Shown: positions 34,424 to 44,721, numbered from the stretch's first letter. The stretch: 64,000 nucleotides of DNA from Mycobacterium sp. DL592 (GCF_011694515.1 NZ_CP050192.1:3035301-3099300); one strand, 5' to 3'. Numbers and translations: made by a program. Notes: generated by a model not told the origin, from the letters alone.

Positions 34424-35539
34424 ATGCGTGTCGGTATCCCGACCGAGATCAAGAACAACGAGTACCGCGTCGCCATCACCCCGGCCGGCGTTTCCGAACT
34501 GGTCCGCCGCGGCCACGACGTGATGGTCCAGGCCGGTGCGGGCGACGGTTCGGCCATCCCCGACGCCGACTTCAAGTCCGCGGGCGCGCAGATCGTCGCG
34601 AGCGCCGACGACGTGTGGGCCCAGGCCGACCTGCTGCTCAAGGTCAAGGAGCCCATCGAGCCGGAATACACCCGGATGCGCAAGGGCCAGACCCTGTTCA
34701 CCTACCTGCACCTGGCCGCCTCGCGGCCCTGCACCGACGCACTGCTGGCGTCGGGCACCACCTCGATCGCCTACGAGACCGTGCAGACCGCCGATGGTGC
34801 ACTCCCTCTTCTCGCGCCGATGAGTGAGGTCGCCGGCCGGCTCTCCGCTCAGGTCGGTGCCTACCACCTGATGCGCACCCAGGGCGGTCGCGGCGTGCTG
34901 ATGGGCGGCGTCCCCGGTGTCGCCCCGGCCCGTGTCGTGGTGATCGGCGGCGGGATGGCCGGCGACAACGCCGCCGCCGTCGCCTGGGGTATGGGCGCGC
35001 ACGTCACCGTGTTCGACCTCAACGTCAACATCCTGCGCAAGATCGACGCCGAGTACGGCGGCGCCATCGAGACCCGCTACTCGTCGCGACTGGACCTCGA
35101 GGATGCGGTCAAGCAGGCCGACCTGGTGATCGGCGCCGTGCTGGTCCCGGGCGCCAAGGCGCCCAAGCTCGTCACCAATGACACTGTGGCACAGATGAAG
35201 CCAGGTTCGGTGCTGGTCGACATCGCGATCGATCAGGGTGGCTGCTTCGAGGATTCCAAGCCCACCACCCACGACAACCCGACGTTCAACGTCCACAACT
35301 CGGTGTTCTACTGCGTGGCCAACATGCCCGGCGCGGTGCCGCGCACCTCGACCTACGCACTGACCAACGCCACCATGCCGTATGTGCTCAAGCTGGCCGA
35401 CAAGGGCTGGCAGGACGCCTGCCTGGCCGACCAGGCGCTGGCCAAGGGTCTCTCGACCCACGAGGGTCAGTTGCTCAACGCTGAGGTCGCTCACGACCTC
35501 GAGCTGCCCTACACCGATCCGGCCGGCCTGCTGACCTGA
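34424..35539 (+). CDS. ald: L-alanine dehydrogenase
   Basis: A 371-residue NAD-dependent enzyme that interconverts L-alanine and pyruvate plus ammonia; in mycobacteria it can also reduce glyoxylate. It has catalytic Lys75 (KVKEP) and His96 (YLHLAASRP), the NAD-binding motif [14 protein letters not shown], and the full normal length. The start ATG has an AAGGAG site. Regulation by the divergent aldR product is expected. Confidence 0.98.
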   Translation: MRVGIPTEIKNNEYRVAITPAGVSELVRRGHDVMVQAGAGDGSAIPDADFKSAGAQIVASADDVWAQADLLLKVKEPIEPEYTRMRKGQTLFTYLHLAASRPCTDALLASGTTSIAYETVQTADGALPLLAPMSEVAGRLSAQVGAYHLMRTQGGRGVLMGGVPGVAPARVVVIGGGMAGDNAAAVAWGMGAHVTVFDLNVNILRKIDAEYGGAIETRYSSRLDLEDAVKQADLVIGAVLVPGAKAPKLVTNDTVAQMKPGSVLVDIAIDQGGCFEDSKPTTHDNPTFNVHNSVFYCVANMPGAVPRTSTYALTNATMPYVLKLADKGWQDACLADQALAKGLSTHEGQLLNAEVAHDLELPYTDPAGLLT

Positions 35540-35547
35540 AACCTTAA

Positions 35548-35564
35548 GTGAGCCAACGGCTCAC
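35548..35564. terminator. Stem-loop after ald
   Basis: A perfect 7-bp stem GTGAGCC/GGCTCAC with a 3-base loop starts 9 bp past the ald stop. Confidence 0.6.
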
Positions 35565-35577
35565 CTCCACACAGCGG

Positions 35578-35605
35578 ACCGGGACAGCTCCTCGAGCGTC
35601 CCGGT
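35578..35605. terminator. Second, stronger stem-loop between ald and the VOC gene
   Basis: The stem ACCGGGAC/GTCCCGGT continues, past one bulged A, into GCTC/GAGC with a 3-base loop. It lies between convergent genes and can serve as terminator for both strands. Confidence 0.7.
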
Positions 35606-35621
35606 TCGTTGATGTCTGGGC

Positions 35622-36422
35622 TCAGCCCATACCGGCCGGCGGATGACCGAGACAGATCAGCGCACCCAGCGGATCCTTGATCGCCGCCAGGGTGCCATAG
35701 GGCGTGTCCTCCACGGGCATCAGTAACTGCCCGCCGAGCGCTTCGGTCTGCTTCACCGTCGCGGCCACATCGTCGACGTGGACGTATACCTGCCAGAACG
35801 ACGGGACCTCCTCGGGCATGAGCTTGACCGAATCCATGATTCCCGAATAGGCGCTCTCCCCGGCGAACACCTGTCCGTAGCGGTCGGGCCCGACGGCGTC
35901 CGGGTCACCGCCCGTGCCGATCTCCTCGATCCGCGTATTCAGGACCGACCGGTAGAACTGCAGCGACGCCTCGTAGTCCTTGCTCTGGCATTCGAACCAG
36001 TACGGCGCCCCGTGCACACCCCACTCGGCGAAGCCGGGATGAGTGCCGGGCTGCCAGAAGCCGACGACCGCACCCGCCGGGTCGACGACCACCATCATCG
36101 AACCCAGCTCGCCCACCGGCATCGGCGGCACCATCACCTTGCCGCCCGCTGCCTCCGCCGCGACGACGGTTGCGTTGCCATCGCTGGTGTGCAGGTAGAT
36201 CCCCCAGATGTTCGGCGGACCGGCCTCCTCCATGTGCGGCGACAGCCCCGCGACCCGTTTGCCGTGAAGCGTGAAGTTCTGGTAGCCGCCGAACTCCGGT
36301 TGCGGCGGGCCTTCGAGTTCCCAGCCGAAGATCTGGTGATAGAACTCCGCGGCACGTGCGGGGTCGCTGCTCATCAAGTCAAACCAGATGGGGGCCCCGA
36401 TCGGGGCGGTGTAGTCACTCAC
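35622..36422 (-). CDS. Two-domain VOC (glyoxalase/bleomycin-resistance) family protein
   Basis: A 266-residue protein made of two related VOC domains (first: APIWFDLMSSDPARAAEFYHQIFGWE; second: APYWFECQSKDYEASLQFYRSVL). It resembles the mycobacterial TB27.3/Rv0577 group. GTG 36422 is chosen because AAAGGA sits 6 bp upstream and the length fits the family; the longer frame to 36482 adds a basic, unrelated N-terminus. Its substrate is unknown. Confidence 0.85.
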   Translation of the reverse strand: MSDYTAPIGAPIWFDLMSSDPARAAEFYHQIFGWELEGPPQPEFGGYQNFTLHGKRVAGLSPHMEEAGPPNIWGIYLHTSDGNATVVAAEAAGGKVMVPPMPVGELGSMMVVVDPAGAVVGFWQPGTHPGFAEWGVHGAPYWFECQSKDYEASLQFYRSVLNTRIEEIGTGGDPDAVGPDRYGQVFAGESAYSGIMDSVKLMPEEVPSFWQVYVHVDDVAATVKQTEALGGQLLMPVEDTPYGTLAAIKDPLGALICLGHPPAGMG

Positions 36423-36494
36423 GATGATCCTTTCCGCGATGTCTGGACCCCTTGACTGACTCCCGCGGCCCCGAAAACTCATCGCGTCGGCGCG

Positions 36495-36884
36495 TCAGTC
36501 GAAGAGATCTCCGTCGACGTAGAACCAGCGACGGGCGCGCACGCTGAACCGGGAACGCTCGTGCAGCACTCCGGTGCGGCCGCCGCTGCGGTAGTGGGCC
36601 CGGAACTCGACCTCACCGGTCTGATCCTGCGCCCTCCCGGCGGCGGTGCCGAGGATCTGCAGCCCGGTCCAGGTCAGACCACCCTCGGGTGTCAGCGTGG
36701 CGGGCCGGGTCCGCGGATGCCAGGTCTGCCAGACGTAGTCGAGATCGCCGACGGCGTAGGCGCTGTATCGGGCCCGCATCAGCGCTTCGGCGGTCTGCGC
36801 CTGCGTCTCACCTCGGTGCAGCGGCAGACAGCAGCTGCCGAACGCGGCACCGGACCCGCAGGGGCAGGCGTCGGTCGGGTTCAT
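36495..36884 (-). CDS. YchJ/UPF0225-family SEC-C protein
   Basis: A 129-residue protein beginning with a zinc-binding SEC-C-like motif (CPCGSGAAFGSCC), followed by ALMRARYSAYAVGDLDYVWQTW and FRAHYRSGG, which are typical of YchJ. The biochemical role of the family is unclear. Its start directly follows the beta-lactamase stop codon with no gap, so the two are likely coupled. Confidence 0.9.
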   Translation of the reverse strand: MNPTDACPCGSGAAFGSCCLPLHRGETQAQTAEALMRARYSAYAVGDLDYVWQTWHPRTRPATLTPEGGLTWTGLQILGTAAGRAQDQTGEVEFRAHYRSGGRTGVLHERSRFSVRARRWFYVDGDLFD

Positions 36885-37796
36885 CTATCCCTGGCCGCGC
36901 AGGGTCGGCAGGGCCGCCGTCGTCACTTCCGCGATGAGCTGCCGCAACGGCTCGGCGTTCGGATTGTCGGATCGAGTGCGCGTCATGACGGCCAGCAAGA
37001 TACGTTCGCCGTTGGGCCCGAACACGATTCCGATGTCGTTGGTACTGGCGTAGTCGCCGCTGCCGGTCTTGTCGGCCGACGTCCAGCCCGGTTGCAGTCC
37101 GGCCCGCATGCTGGAGGTGACGTTGCCGCGCATCCAGTCCTCCAACTGCCGGCGATGCGCCGGGTCGAGCACGTCACCGGTGAGGATCGCCCGGAATCCG
37201 CCGCCGAGTGTGCGCGGTGTGCTGGTGTCCCGCGGGTCGCCGGGCAGCGCCGAGTTCAGCTCGGTCTCCCAGCGGTCCAGCCGGGTGCGGTCGTCGCCGA
37301 TGGAGCGAGCGAACGCGGTGATCGCCTGCGGTCCGCCGATCACCGTCAGCAGCATGTTGGCCGCGGTGTTGTCGCTGCGCTGCAGAACGGCCTGACACAA
37401 CTCGTCCAGCGGCAGGCTACTGCCCGCCTTCGGTCCGGATATCGGCGAATTGGGAAGCACTGCAGCGGGATCCACCCGTAGCGTGTCCATCATCCGTAGT
37501 TCGCCGTGCTGGGCCTTCTGCAGTATCCGCGCGGCGAGGTAGGCCTTGAAGGTCGAGCACACGGCGAACATGTCGCCCTCCCGATGTGCCACCGTCTGCT
37601 TCGCGTCGAGGTTCTCGCCGTAGAGCCCAACGACCGCGTTGTGCCGGCTCTCCAGCATGCCGATGCGCTCGTTCAGCGGCGGCAGCGGCTCTGCGGGGTC
37701 GCTCAAGCGCGGCGGCGTGTAGTCCGTTCGCCCGCATGCTGCGGCCGCGGTCAGTGCCGCTGCGCCGATGAGCAGGTGACGACGGGTGAGCAACAC
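36885..37796 (-). CDS. Class A beta-lactamase, Tat/lipoprotein-type signal
   Basis: A 303-residue beta-lactamase. All class A motifs are present: Ser81 in STFK, SDN at 141-143, catalytic Glu177 in RWETELN and KTG at 243-245. The N-terminus TRRHLLIGAAALTAAAACG combines a twin-arginine motif with a lipobox-like Cys, so it should be exported. It resembles the enzymes of M. fortuitum and other rapid growers. It lies 6 bp after pepR, a place where M. tuberculosis has no beta-lactamase (its BlaC is Rv2068c). It should hydrolyse penicillins. Confidence 0.94.
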   Translation of the reverse strand: MLLTRRHLLIGAAALTAAAACGRTDYTPPRLSDPAEPLPPLNERIGMLESRHNAVVGLYGENLDAKQTVAHREGDMFAVCSTFKAYLAARILQKAQHGELRMMDTLRVDPAAVLPNSPISGPKAGSSLPLDELCQAVLQRSDNTAANMLLTVIGGPQAITAFARSIGDDRTRLDRWETELNSALPGDPRDTSTPRTLGGGFRAILTGDVLDPAHRRQLEDWMRGNVTSSMRAGLQPGWTSADKTGSGDYASTNDIGIVFGPNGERILLAVMTRTRSDNPNAEPLRQLIAEVTTAALPTLRGQG

Positions 37797-37802
37797 CGGC
37801 GA

Positions 37803-39143
37803 CTAGCCCGCGATCCGCCGAAGAGGTTGTGGCAGTGATCGTTTGGAGCGCACCGGTCCGAGCACCGCGGCGCCGAACGGGTTGGACAGCACCTCGCGGG
37901 CGACGGCGTTGACCTCATCGAGGGTGACGGCGTTGATGTGGTCGAGGGTGCTGGTGACGCTGCGGTATCCGCCGTAGTTCAGTTCGCTGCGGCCCAGCCG
38001 GTTCATCCGCGATGCGGAATCCTCCAGGCCCAGCACCATTCCGCCGCGGATCGAGCCCTTGGCGATGCGAAGCTCCGACTCGGTGAGACCGTCGCGGGCC
38101 ACGCTGTTGAGAACCTCGGTGGTCAACCGCACCACCTCGTTGAAACGCTCGGGCAGGCAGCCCGCATACACCGACAGTGCACCGCTGTCACAGAAGGTGT
38201 CGATGGTCGAGTACACCGAGTAGGCCAGCCCGCGACTCTCCCGGATCTCCTGGAACAGCCGCGAACTCAGGCCTCCGCCGAGAGCGGTGTTGAGCACCGA
38301 CAGTGCCCAGCGGTGTCGCCAGTGCCGACCGGGCACCCGGACTCCGAGCGACATGTGGGTCTGCTCGGCGTCGCGGTTGATCAGCACCAAACCGGGCCGG
38401 CCGGTGAGCCGGGTGTTTCCGGTACGCGGCGGCCGTGGCTTGCGGCCGCGAATCAGCTTGGGGCCGAAGTACTCCCGAACCAGCTTCACGACCTCGTCGT
38501 GGTTGACGTTGCCTGCGACAGCCACCACCATCCGCTCCGGGATGTAGCGGCGGACGTGGAACGAGTGCAGTTGTGATCGGGTCATCGACGACACCGACTC
38601 GACGCTGCCGATCACCGGACGCCCGACCGGGTGGTCGCCGAACATGGCCGACAGGAAGACGTCTCCGAGAGCGTCCTCGGGATCGTCGTCGCGCATGGCG
38701 ATCTCTTCGAGCACCACGTCACGTTCGAGTTCGACGTCCCCGGCGGCGCAGCGCCCGTTGAGCACCACATCGGCGACCAGGTCGATGGCCAGTTCGAGGT
38801 CCTCGTCGAGGACGTGCGCGTAGTAGCAGGTGTGTTCTTTGGCCGTGAACGCGTTCAGCTCACCGCCGACGGCGTCGACGGACTGTGCGATATCCACCGC
38901 GGTGCGCGTCGGGGTCGCCTTGAACAGCAGATGCTCGAGGAAGTGCGCGGCACCGGCCACGGTGGGGCCTTCGTCACGCGAACCCACGTTGACCCAGACC
39001 CCGACCGATGCCGAGCGCACCGACGGGATGTATTCGGTGACAACGCGCAGACCACCGCCAAGGACGGTGCGCCGCACCGCGGCCGGCGCGTCAGGGACGC
39101 GCCGGCCGCGGCGTAAGGCGTTAGCTGCTGGCGGTTGCGGCAT
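37803..39143 (-). CDS. pepR: M16-family zinc protease PepR
   Basis: A protein of about 446 residues of the M16 (processing peptidase-like) group. It has the inverted zinc motif HFLEH (His67, Glu70, His71) and downstream [16 protein letters not shown]. It follows pnp with a 22-bp overlap in the same order as Rv2783c-Rv2782c. I take ATG 39143; ATGs at 39149 and 39167 are also open, and none has a strong ribosome site. Confidence 0.94.
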   Translation of the reverse strand: MPQPPAANALRRGRRVPDAPAAVRRTVLGGGLRVVTEYIPSVRSASVGVWVNVGSRDEGPTVAGAAHFLEHLLFKATPTRTAVDIAQSVDAVGGELNAFTAKEHTCYYAHVLDEDLELAIDLVADVVLNGRCAAGDVELERDVVLEEIAMRDDDPEDALGDVFLSAMFGDHPVGRPVIGSVESVSSMTRSQLHSFHVRRYIPERMVVAVAGNVNHDEVVKLVREYFGPKLIRGRKPRPPRTGNTRLTGRPGLVLINRDAEQTHMSLGVRVPGRHWRHRWALSVLNTALGGGLSSRLFQEIRESRGLAYSVYSTIDTFCDSGALSVYAGCLPERFNEVVRLTTEVLNSVARDGLTESELRIAKGSIRGGMVLGLEDSASRMNRLGRSELNYGGYRSVTSTLDHINAVTLDEVNAVAREVLSNPFGAAVLGPVRSKRSLPQPLRRIAG

Positions 39144-41370
39144 CGGCATCAACAGGAGCCGGTGCATCGTCGGGAGCAGCAGCCCCCTCTTCGTCGACCA
39201 GGATCAGCGAGATCTTGCCGCGGTTGTCGATGTCGGCGATCTCCACCCGGAGCTTGTCGCCGAGCTTGACCACATCCTCGACCTTGTTGATCCGCCTGCC
39301 GCGGCCCAGCTTCGAGATGTGCACCAGGCCGTCGCGGCCGGGCAGCAGCGACACGAAGGCACCGAAGTCAGTGGTCTTGACCACGGTCCCGAGGAACCGC
39401 TCACCGACCTTGGGCAGCTGTGGGTTGGCGATGGCGTTGATCATGTCGATCGCCGCCTGTGCCGACGGGCCGTCGGTGGCGCCCACGAACACCGTGCCGT
39501 CGTCCTCGATGGAGATCGAGGCGCCGGTCTGCTCGGTGATCGAGTTGATCATCTTGCCCTTGGGCCCGATGACCTCGCCGATCTTGTCGACCGGGATCTT
39601 GATCGCGGTGACCCGCGGCGCGTACGGGCTCATCTCGTCGGGGGCGTCGATGGCCTCGGCCATCACCTCGAGGATGGTCAGACGCGCGTCCTTGGCCTGC
39701 GACAGCGCCCCGGCCAGCACCTGCGACGGAATGCCGTCGAGCTTGGTGTCCAGCTGCAGCGCGGTGACGAAGTCCTTGGTGCCTGCGACCTTGAAGTCCA
39801 TGTCGCCGAAGGCATCCTCGGCACCGAGGATGTCGGTCAGCGCCACGTAGCGGGTTTCGCCATCGACTTCGTCGGAGACCAGACCCATCGCGATACCGGC
39901 GACCGGGGCCTTGAGCGGCACACCGGCGTTCAGCAGCGCCAGGGTCGAGGCACAGACCGAGCCCATCGACGTCGAACCGTTGGAGCCCAACGCCTCCGAG
40001 ACCTGCCGGATGGCGTACGGGAACTCCTCGACGCTGGGCAGCACCGGCATCAGGGCCCGCTCGGCCAGCGCACCGTGGCCGATTTCGCGGCGCTTGGGCG
40101 AACCGACCCGACCGGTCTCACCGGTCGAATACGGCGGGAAGTTGTAGTGGTGCATGTAGCGCTTGGAGGTTTCCGGCCCCAGCGAGTCGATCTGCTGGGC
40201 CATCTTGACCATGTCGAGGGTGGTGACGCCCATGATCTGGGTCTCGCCACGCTCGAACAGTGCGCTGCCATGCGCCCGGGGGATCACCGCGACCTCGGCG
40301 GACAGCGCGCGGATATCGGTGATGCCGCGGCCGTCGATGCGGAAGTGGTCGGTCAGGATGCGCTGGCGCACAAGCTTTTTGGTCAGCGAGCGGAACGCGG
40401 CGCCGATCTCCTTCTCACGCCCGACGAAGGTCTCGCCGAGCTCGCCGAGCACCTCGTTCTTGATCTCGTCGGTGCGGTCGTCACGCTCGTGCTTGCCGGC
40501 GATGGTCAGCGCCTGCGACAGCGGCTCGGAGGCCACGTGCTCGACGGCGGTATAGACGTCCTCGGCGTAGTCGGGGAACACCGGGTAGTCGGCGGTCTCC
40601 TTGGCGGCCCGGCTGGCCAGCTCGCTCTGCGCGGCGCACAGCGCGGCGATGAACGGCTTGGCGGCCTCCAGGCCCTCGGCCACGACGGCCTCACTCGGTG
40701 CCGTGGCACCGCCGGCTATGAGCTCGATGACGTTCTCGGTGGCTTCAGCCTCGACCATCATGATCGCGACGTCGCCGTCCTTGACCACGCGGCCGGCGAC
40801 GACCATGTCGAACACCGCGCCTTCGAGCTGCTCGACAGTCGGGAACGCCACCCACTGGCCGTCGATCAGCGCGACGCGCACGCCACCGACCGGGCCGGAG
40901 AACGGCAGGCCGGAAATCTGGGTGGAAGCCGACGCGGCGTTGATCGCCAGCACGTCGTAGAGGTCCTTGGGATCAAGGCTCAGGATCGTCACGACGACCT
41001 GGATCTCGTTGCGCAGGCCCGAGACGAACGACGGGCGCAGCGGCCGGTCGATGAGCCGGCAGGTCAGGATCGCGTCGGTGGACGGGCGGCCCTCCCGGCG
41101 GAAGAACGAGCCGGGGATACGCCCGGCGGCATACATGCGCTCCTCGACGTCGATCGTCAAGGGGAAGAAGTCGAAGTGCTCCTTCGGGCTCTTGCTGGCG
41201 GTGGTCGCCGACAGGAGCATGGTTTCGTCGTCCAGGTAGGCGACGACCGAACCGGCGGCCTGCTGGGCCAGCCGACCGGACTCGAAGCGGATGGTGCGGG
41301 TGCCGAAGCTCCCGTTGTCAATGACGGCGGTCGATTCGAACACGCCTTCGTCGATTTCAGCTACAGACAT
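39121..41370 (-). CDS. pnp: Polyribonucleotide nucleotidyltransferase (PNPase)
   Basis: A 749-residue 3'-5' exoribonuclease/polymerase, annotated gpsI in M. tuberculosis. It has two RNase PH domains (including [20 protein letters not shown] and [16 protein letters not shown]), then KH ([15 protein letters not shown]) and S1 ([18 protein letters not shown]) domains. The start at ATG 41370 ([11 protein letters not shown]) matches the M. tuberculosis protein; the ten codons upstream are discounted. It overlaps pepR at its end. Confidence 0.98.
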   Translation of the reverse strand: MSVAEIDEGVFESTAVIDNGSFGTRTIRFESGRLAQQAAGSVVAYLDDETMLLSATTASKSPKEHFDFFPLTIDVEERMYAAGRIPGSFFRREGRPSTDAILTCRLIDRPLRPSFVSGLRNEIQVVVTILSLDPKDLYDVLAINAASASTQISGLPFSGPVGGVRVALIDGQWVAFPTVEQLEGAVFDMVVAGRVVKDGDVAIMMVEAEATENVIELIAGGATAPSEAVVAEGLEAAKPFIAALCAAQSELASRAAKETADYPVFPDYAEDVYTAVEHVASEPLSQALTIAGKHERDDRTDEIKNEVLGELGETFVGREKEIGAAFRSLTKKLVRQRILTDHFRIDGRGITDIRALSAEVAVIPRAHGSALFERGETQIMGVTTLDMVKMAQQIDSLGPETSKRYMHHYNFPPYSTGETGRVGSPKRREIGHGALAERALMPVLPSVEEFPYAIRQVSEALGSNGSTSMGSVCASTLALLNAGVPLKAPVAGIAMGLVSDEVDGETRYVALTDILGAEDAFGDMDFKVAGTKDFVTALQLDTKLDGIPSQVLAGALSQAKDARLTILEVMAEAIDAPDEMSPYAPRVTAIKIPVDKIGEVIGPKGKMINSITEQTGASISIEDDGTVFVGATDGPSAQAAIDMINAIANPQLPKVGERFLGTVVKTTDFGAFVSLLPGRDGLVHISKLGRGRRINKVEDVVKLGDKLRVEIADIDNRGKISLILVDEEGAAAPDDAPAPVDADAATASS

Positions 41371-41488
41371 AGACGTCCGTACAGCCTTTCTGCAATTCAA
41401 CTGTTTCGCGATGTCACAGATGAACCCAGGTATCCCCGGGTGCGACGAGGCTTGAACCGAGATGCGGCTACGGCCGTCGATCGAAGCG

Positions 41489-41522
41489 GCCGGGCACTCC
41501 CCGATTGAGATTGGGGCCCGGC
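41489..41522. other. Strong hairpin between rpsO and pnp
   Basis: GCCGGG/CCCGGC (41489-41494, 41517-41522) plus CCCC/GGGG form a stem with a small bulge. It sits in the 294-bp gap between rpsO and pnp on the minus strand, a gap that otherwise holds no gene. It may attenuate transcription or act as a PNPase leader control hairpin, as known in enterobacteria (an analogy only). Confidence 0.5.
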
Positions 41523-41664
41523 AGCCACTACCGAAGACCGCCCGATCCGGGAAGCTTCGCTATGACACGCGGGAACGGGACACGCGGATGTGCGTGAACC
41601 GCACCCGATTGTTCGCGCCGTCACACGGCGCGTAACGACCCCATGTTACACGTGGGTAGTGCGC

Positions 41665-41934
41665 TCAGCGGCGCAGACCCAGCCGTTCGATCAGCGAGCG
41701 GTAGCGCGCCACATCGACATCGGCAACGTACTTGAGCAGCCGGCGGCGACGGCCGACCAGCAGCAGCAGACCGCGCCGCGAGTGGTGGTCGTGCTTGTGC
41801 TGCTTGAGGTGCTCGGTGAGGTCGGAAATCCGCTTGGTCAGCAGTGCGACCTGGGCCTCCGGCGAGCCGGTGTCGGTCTCATGCAGGCCGTAGGAGCCCA
41901 GGATTTCCTTCTTCTGTTCGGCAGTCAACGCCAC
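41665..41934 (-). CDS. rpsO: 30S ribosomal protein S15
   Basis: An 89-residue ribosomal protein that binds 16S rRNA in the small subunit. It has all the family features ([51 protein letters not shown]). The GTG start at 41934 has a GGAGA site. The much longer open frame to 42810 is antisense read-through. It precedes pnp on the minus strand, as in many bacteria. Confidence 0.98.
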   Translation of the reverse strand: MALTAEQKKEILGSYGLHETDTGSPEAQVALLTKRISDLTEHLKQHKHDHHSRRGLLLLVGRRRRLLKYVADVDVARYRSLIERLGLRR

Positions 41935-42076
41935 GAGAACATCTCCATCAATCGGTACCGCGTTTAGGTAATCAAGCAAGGCCACCGCGGACTGCAGCAC
42001 ATGCCGTGTCGGGACGAACTCTAGCAGCGGGACCGCCCCGAACCGAAATCGCGCCAGGTCAGCGGCCAGACCTTGA

Positions 42077-42104
42077 CAACATACAACCAATCGGTTGTAT
42101 GTTG
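42077..42104. promoter_or_regulatory. Perfect 12-bp inverted repeat: probable ArsR-type operator
   Basis: CAACATACAACC (42077-42088), spacer AATC, and GGTTGTATGTTG (42093-42104) form an exact palindrome. It lies immediately before the GTG start of the ArsR-type regulator, overlapping its ribosome site, so autorepression is likely. Confidence 0.85.
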
Positions 42105-42115
42105 GGAGTGTGATC

Positions 42116-42466
42116 GTGGACGAGGAAGACCGGGCCGACGCCCTGTTCCATGCGCTGTCCGACCGCACGCGGCGAGACATCATGCGTCGCGCCCTGGCCG
42201 GGGAGCACTCGGTGTCCGCGCTCGCACTGAAATACGAGATGAGCTTCGCGGCGGTGCAAAAACACGTCGCCGTGCTGGAGAAGGCAGGTCTGCTCACCAA
42301 GCGGCGCAGCGGTCGTGAGCAACTGGCCAGTGGCGACGTGACGGCCGTGCGGTCGGTGGCGTCGATGCTCGGTGAGTTGGAGCAGATCTGGCGGGGCCGG
42401 GTCGCGCGCATCGACGACCTCATCTCAGCCGACGAAACCCAGGAGGACGAAACGCCATGCCCGTGA
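42116..42466 (+). CDS. ArsR-family transcriptional regulator
   Basis: A 116-residue winged-helix regulator ([51 protein letters not shown]). It has no obvious metal-binding Cys cluster. GTG 42116 is preferred because GGGAG lies 7 bp upstream; GTG 42110 is too close to it. It overlaps the next gene by 10 bp, and the pair with an AHSA1-like protein is a common actinobacterial module. A perfect palindrome upstream is its likely operator. Confidence 0.9.
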   Translation: MDEEDRADALFHALSDRTRRDIMRRALAGEHSVSALALKYEMSFAAVQKHVAVLEKAGLLTKRRSGREQLASGDVTAVRSVASMLGELEQIWRGRVARIDDLISADETQEDETPCP

Positions 42467-42948
42467 CCGATGTACAGCACGATCTCGACAGCCTGACCCT
42501 GACCATCACCGCCGATTTCGCCGCGCCGGTGCAGCGGATCTGGCAGGTCTACGCCGACCCGCGTCAGCTGGAGAAGGTCTGGGGCCCGCCGGACTATCCG
42601 GCGACCGTCGTCGACCACGACCTGAAGACCGGCGGCCGGATGACGTACTTCATGACCGGACCCGACGGCGACAAGCACGCCGGCTACTGGGAGATCACCG
42701 CCGTCGACGAACCCAGGAGCTTCGCCTTCACCGACGGCTTCGCCGACCAGGACTTCAATCCCGACCCCACCATGCCGACCTCGCACAGCGTGTTCACCTT
42801 CACCGAGCACAACGGCGGCACCAGGGCCACCTACGTAAGCACCTACCCGTCGGCCGAGGCGCTGCAGACCGTGCTCGACATGGGCGTCATCGAGGGCGCC
42901 ACCGGTGCGATCAACCAGATCGACGGCCTGGTCGGCTCCGGCAGCTGA
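42457..42948 (+). CDS. SRPBCC/AHSA1-family protein
   Basis: A 163-residue START-like fold protein ([73 protein letters not shown]). Such proteins bind hydrophobic ligands in a deep pocket. Its start lies inside the ArsR gene, so the two are co-translated; the protein may handle or detoxify the ligand sensed by the regulator. It abuts the convergent ribF gene without a gap. Confidence 0.88.
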   Translation: MPVTDVQHDLDSLTLTITADFAAPVQRIWQVYADPRQLEKVWGPPDYPATVVDHDLKTGGRMTYFMTGPDGDKHAGYWEITAVDEPRSFAFTDGFADQDFNPDPTMPTSHSVFTFTEHNGGTRATYVSTYPSAEALQTVLDMGVIEGATGAINQIDGLVGSGS

Positions 42949-43923
42949 TTACGACGAGGACAGGATCTGGCGGGCCTTGTCGGTGTCCTTGCCCATCGCC
43001 ACGACCAGATCCTGTACCGAGTCGAACCGCAGCTGGCCGCGCAAGCGGCTGACGAAGTCGACGGCCACATGCTGGCCGTACAAGTCGGCCTCGGAATCGA
43101 GGACGAACGCCTCGACGGTGCGGGTGCGACCGGAGAACGTCGGGTTGGTGCCCACCGACACCGCCGACTGGTAGCGCTCACCCGGGATCACCGAACCGGT
43201 GATGGGCCCGTGGCCCAGGACGGTGAACCAGGCGGCGTAGACGCCGTCGGCCGGGATCGCCGAGTACATCGGGGGCGCCACGTTGGCGGTCGGGTAGCCC
43301 AGGCCCCGGCCACGGCCGTCGCCGCGCACGACCACACCTTCGACCCGGTGCGGGCGGCCCAGCGCCTCGGCCGCGGCGACCACGTCACCGGCGTCGACGC
43401 AGGAACGGATGTAGGTCGACGAGAAGGTGACGGTCTCGCTCTTGTGGTGCTCGGCGACCAGGGACATGCCCTCGACGGCGAAGCCGAAGCGTTCTCCGGC
43501 CTTACGCAGGGCCGCCACGTTGCCGGCCGCCTTCTTGCCGAAGGTGAAGTTCTCCCCTACCAGCACCTCGACCACGTGCAGCCGTTCCACGAGGAGTTCG
43601 TGGACGTAGCGCTCCGGGGTCAGCTTCATGAAGTCGGTGGTGAACGGCATGACGAGGAAGACGTCGATGCCCAGTTCCTCGACGAGTTCGGCACGGCGGG
43701 CCAGCGTGGTCAGCTGGGCGGGATGGCTGCCCGGGAAGACGACTTCCATCGGGTGGGGGTCGAAGGTCATCAGCACCGTCGGCACGCCGCGTTCACGACC
43801 CGACTTGACTGCCTGGGCGATCAGTTCGACATGCCCGCGGTGCACGCCGTCGAACACGCCGATGGTCAGTACGCACCGGCCCCAGTCCGAGGGGATCTCT
43901 TCCTGACCCCGCCACCTCTCCAC
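42949..43923 (-). CDS. ribF: Bifunctional riboflavin kinase/FAD synthetase
   Basis: A protein of about 324 residues that converts riboflavin to FMN and then FAD. The N-terminal adenylyltransferase domain has GVFDGVHRGHVELI and TFDPHPMEV. The C-terminal kinase domain has GRGLGYPTANVAPP and the conserved GTNPTFSG. GTG 43923 (ERWRGQEEIPSDWGRCVL) fits the mycobacterial homologues; the frame is open to 43950. Confidence 0.96.
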   Translation of the reverse strand: MERWRGQEEIPSDWGRCVLTIGVFDGVHRGHVELIAQAVKSGRERGVPTVLMTFDPHPMEVVFPGSHPAQLTTLARRAELVEELGIDVFLVMPFTTDFMKLTPERYVHELLVERLHVVEVLVGENFTFGKKAAGNVAALRKAGERFGFAVEGMSLVAEHHKSETVTFSSTYIRSCVDAGDVVAAAEALGRPHRVEGVVVRGDGRGRGLGYPTANVAPPMYSAIPADGVYAAWFTVLGHGPITGSVIPGERYQSAVSVGTNPTFSGRTRTVEAFVLDSEADLYGQHVAVDFVSRLRGQLRFDSVQDLVVAMGKDTDKARQILSSS

Positions 43924-44003
43924 GTCGGCAAGCCTACGACCCGGCGCCACCGGCCGAGGCGCTAGATCCCCAGATCAGGTAATGAATGCCTAAACTTTCG
44001 GGT

Positions 44004-44711
44004 GTGAGTCCTGACGAGAACCCCAACAGCGGGGTACGCGACCTGACGATGGTTGCCCAGGACTACCTCAAGATCATCTGGACCGCCCAGGAGTGGTCGC
44101 ACGAGAAGGTCAGCACCAAACTGCTCGCCGAGCGTCTCGGCGTGTCGGCCAGCACGGCCTCGGAGTCCATCCGCAAGCTCGCCGACCAAGGTCTGGTGCA
44201 CCACGAGAAGTACGGCGCGGTCACCCTCACCGACCGCGGCCGCCACGCGGCACTGGCGGTGGTACGCCGGCATCGCCTGCTCGAGACATTCCTGATGCGC
44301 GAGCTGGGCTACGGCTGGGACGAGGTGCACGACGAGGCCGAGATCCTCGAGCACGCGGTCAGCGACATGATGCTCGACCGGATCGACGCCAAGCTGGGCT
44401 ATCCCACCCGCGACCCGCACGGTGACCCGATCCCGGCGGCCGACGGCCAGGTACCCACCCCGCCGGCGCGGCAGCTGTCGGCCTGCTCGAACGGCGACGT
44501 CGCCACGGTGGCCCGGATTTCCGACGCCGACCCCGAGATGCTGCGCTACTTCGACGCGGTCGGGATCAATCTGGACTCGCGCCTGGAGGTCCTGGCCCGG
44601 CGCGACTTCGCCGGCATGATCTCGGTGTCGGTGCAGGCCGCCGACGGCGCGCTGAACACTGTCGAACTGGGAAGCCCTGCCGCCCAAGCGATCTGGGTTG
44701 TCGGCGGGTAA
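44004..44711 (+). CDS. mntR: DtxR-family manganese-dependent regulator
   Basis: A protein of about 235 residues of the DtxR/IdeR superfamily (called SirR/MntR, Rv2788, in M. tuberculosis). It has an N-terminal winged helix (VAQDYLKIIWTAQEW, LAERLGVSASTASESIRKLADQGL), a metal-binding dimer domain (RHRLLETFLMRELGYGWDEVHDEAEILEHAVSD, whose His/Glu/Asp are the expected ligands) and a C-terminal SH3-like domain. It should repress manganese uptake when Mn is plentiful. GTG 44004 is the likely start. Confidence 0.9.
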   Translation: MSPDENPNSGVRDLTMVAQDYLKIIWTAQEWSHEKVSTKLLAERLGVSASTASESIRKLADQGLVHHEKYGAVTLTDRGRHAALAVVRRHRLLETFLMRELGYGWDEVHDEAEILEHAVSDMMLDRIDAKLGYPTRDPHGDPIPAADGQVPTPPARQLSACSNGDVATVARISDADPEMLRYFDAVGINLDSRLEVLARRDFAGMISVSVQAADGALNTVELGSPAAQAIWVVGG

Positions 44712-44721
44712 CGCCGTCAGC

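Noticed and set aside
38830..41508. 892-codon open frame on the + strand
   Set aside because: It is antisense to pepR and pnp, with His/Asp/Arg/Gly-rich low-quality sequence typical of GC-rich shadow frames.
41665..42810. 381-residue version of S15
   Set aside because: S15 is 89 residues; the extension is antisense to the ArsR/AHSA1 genes.
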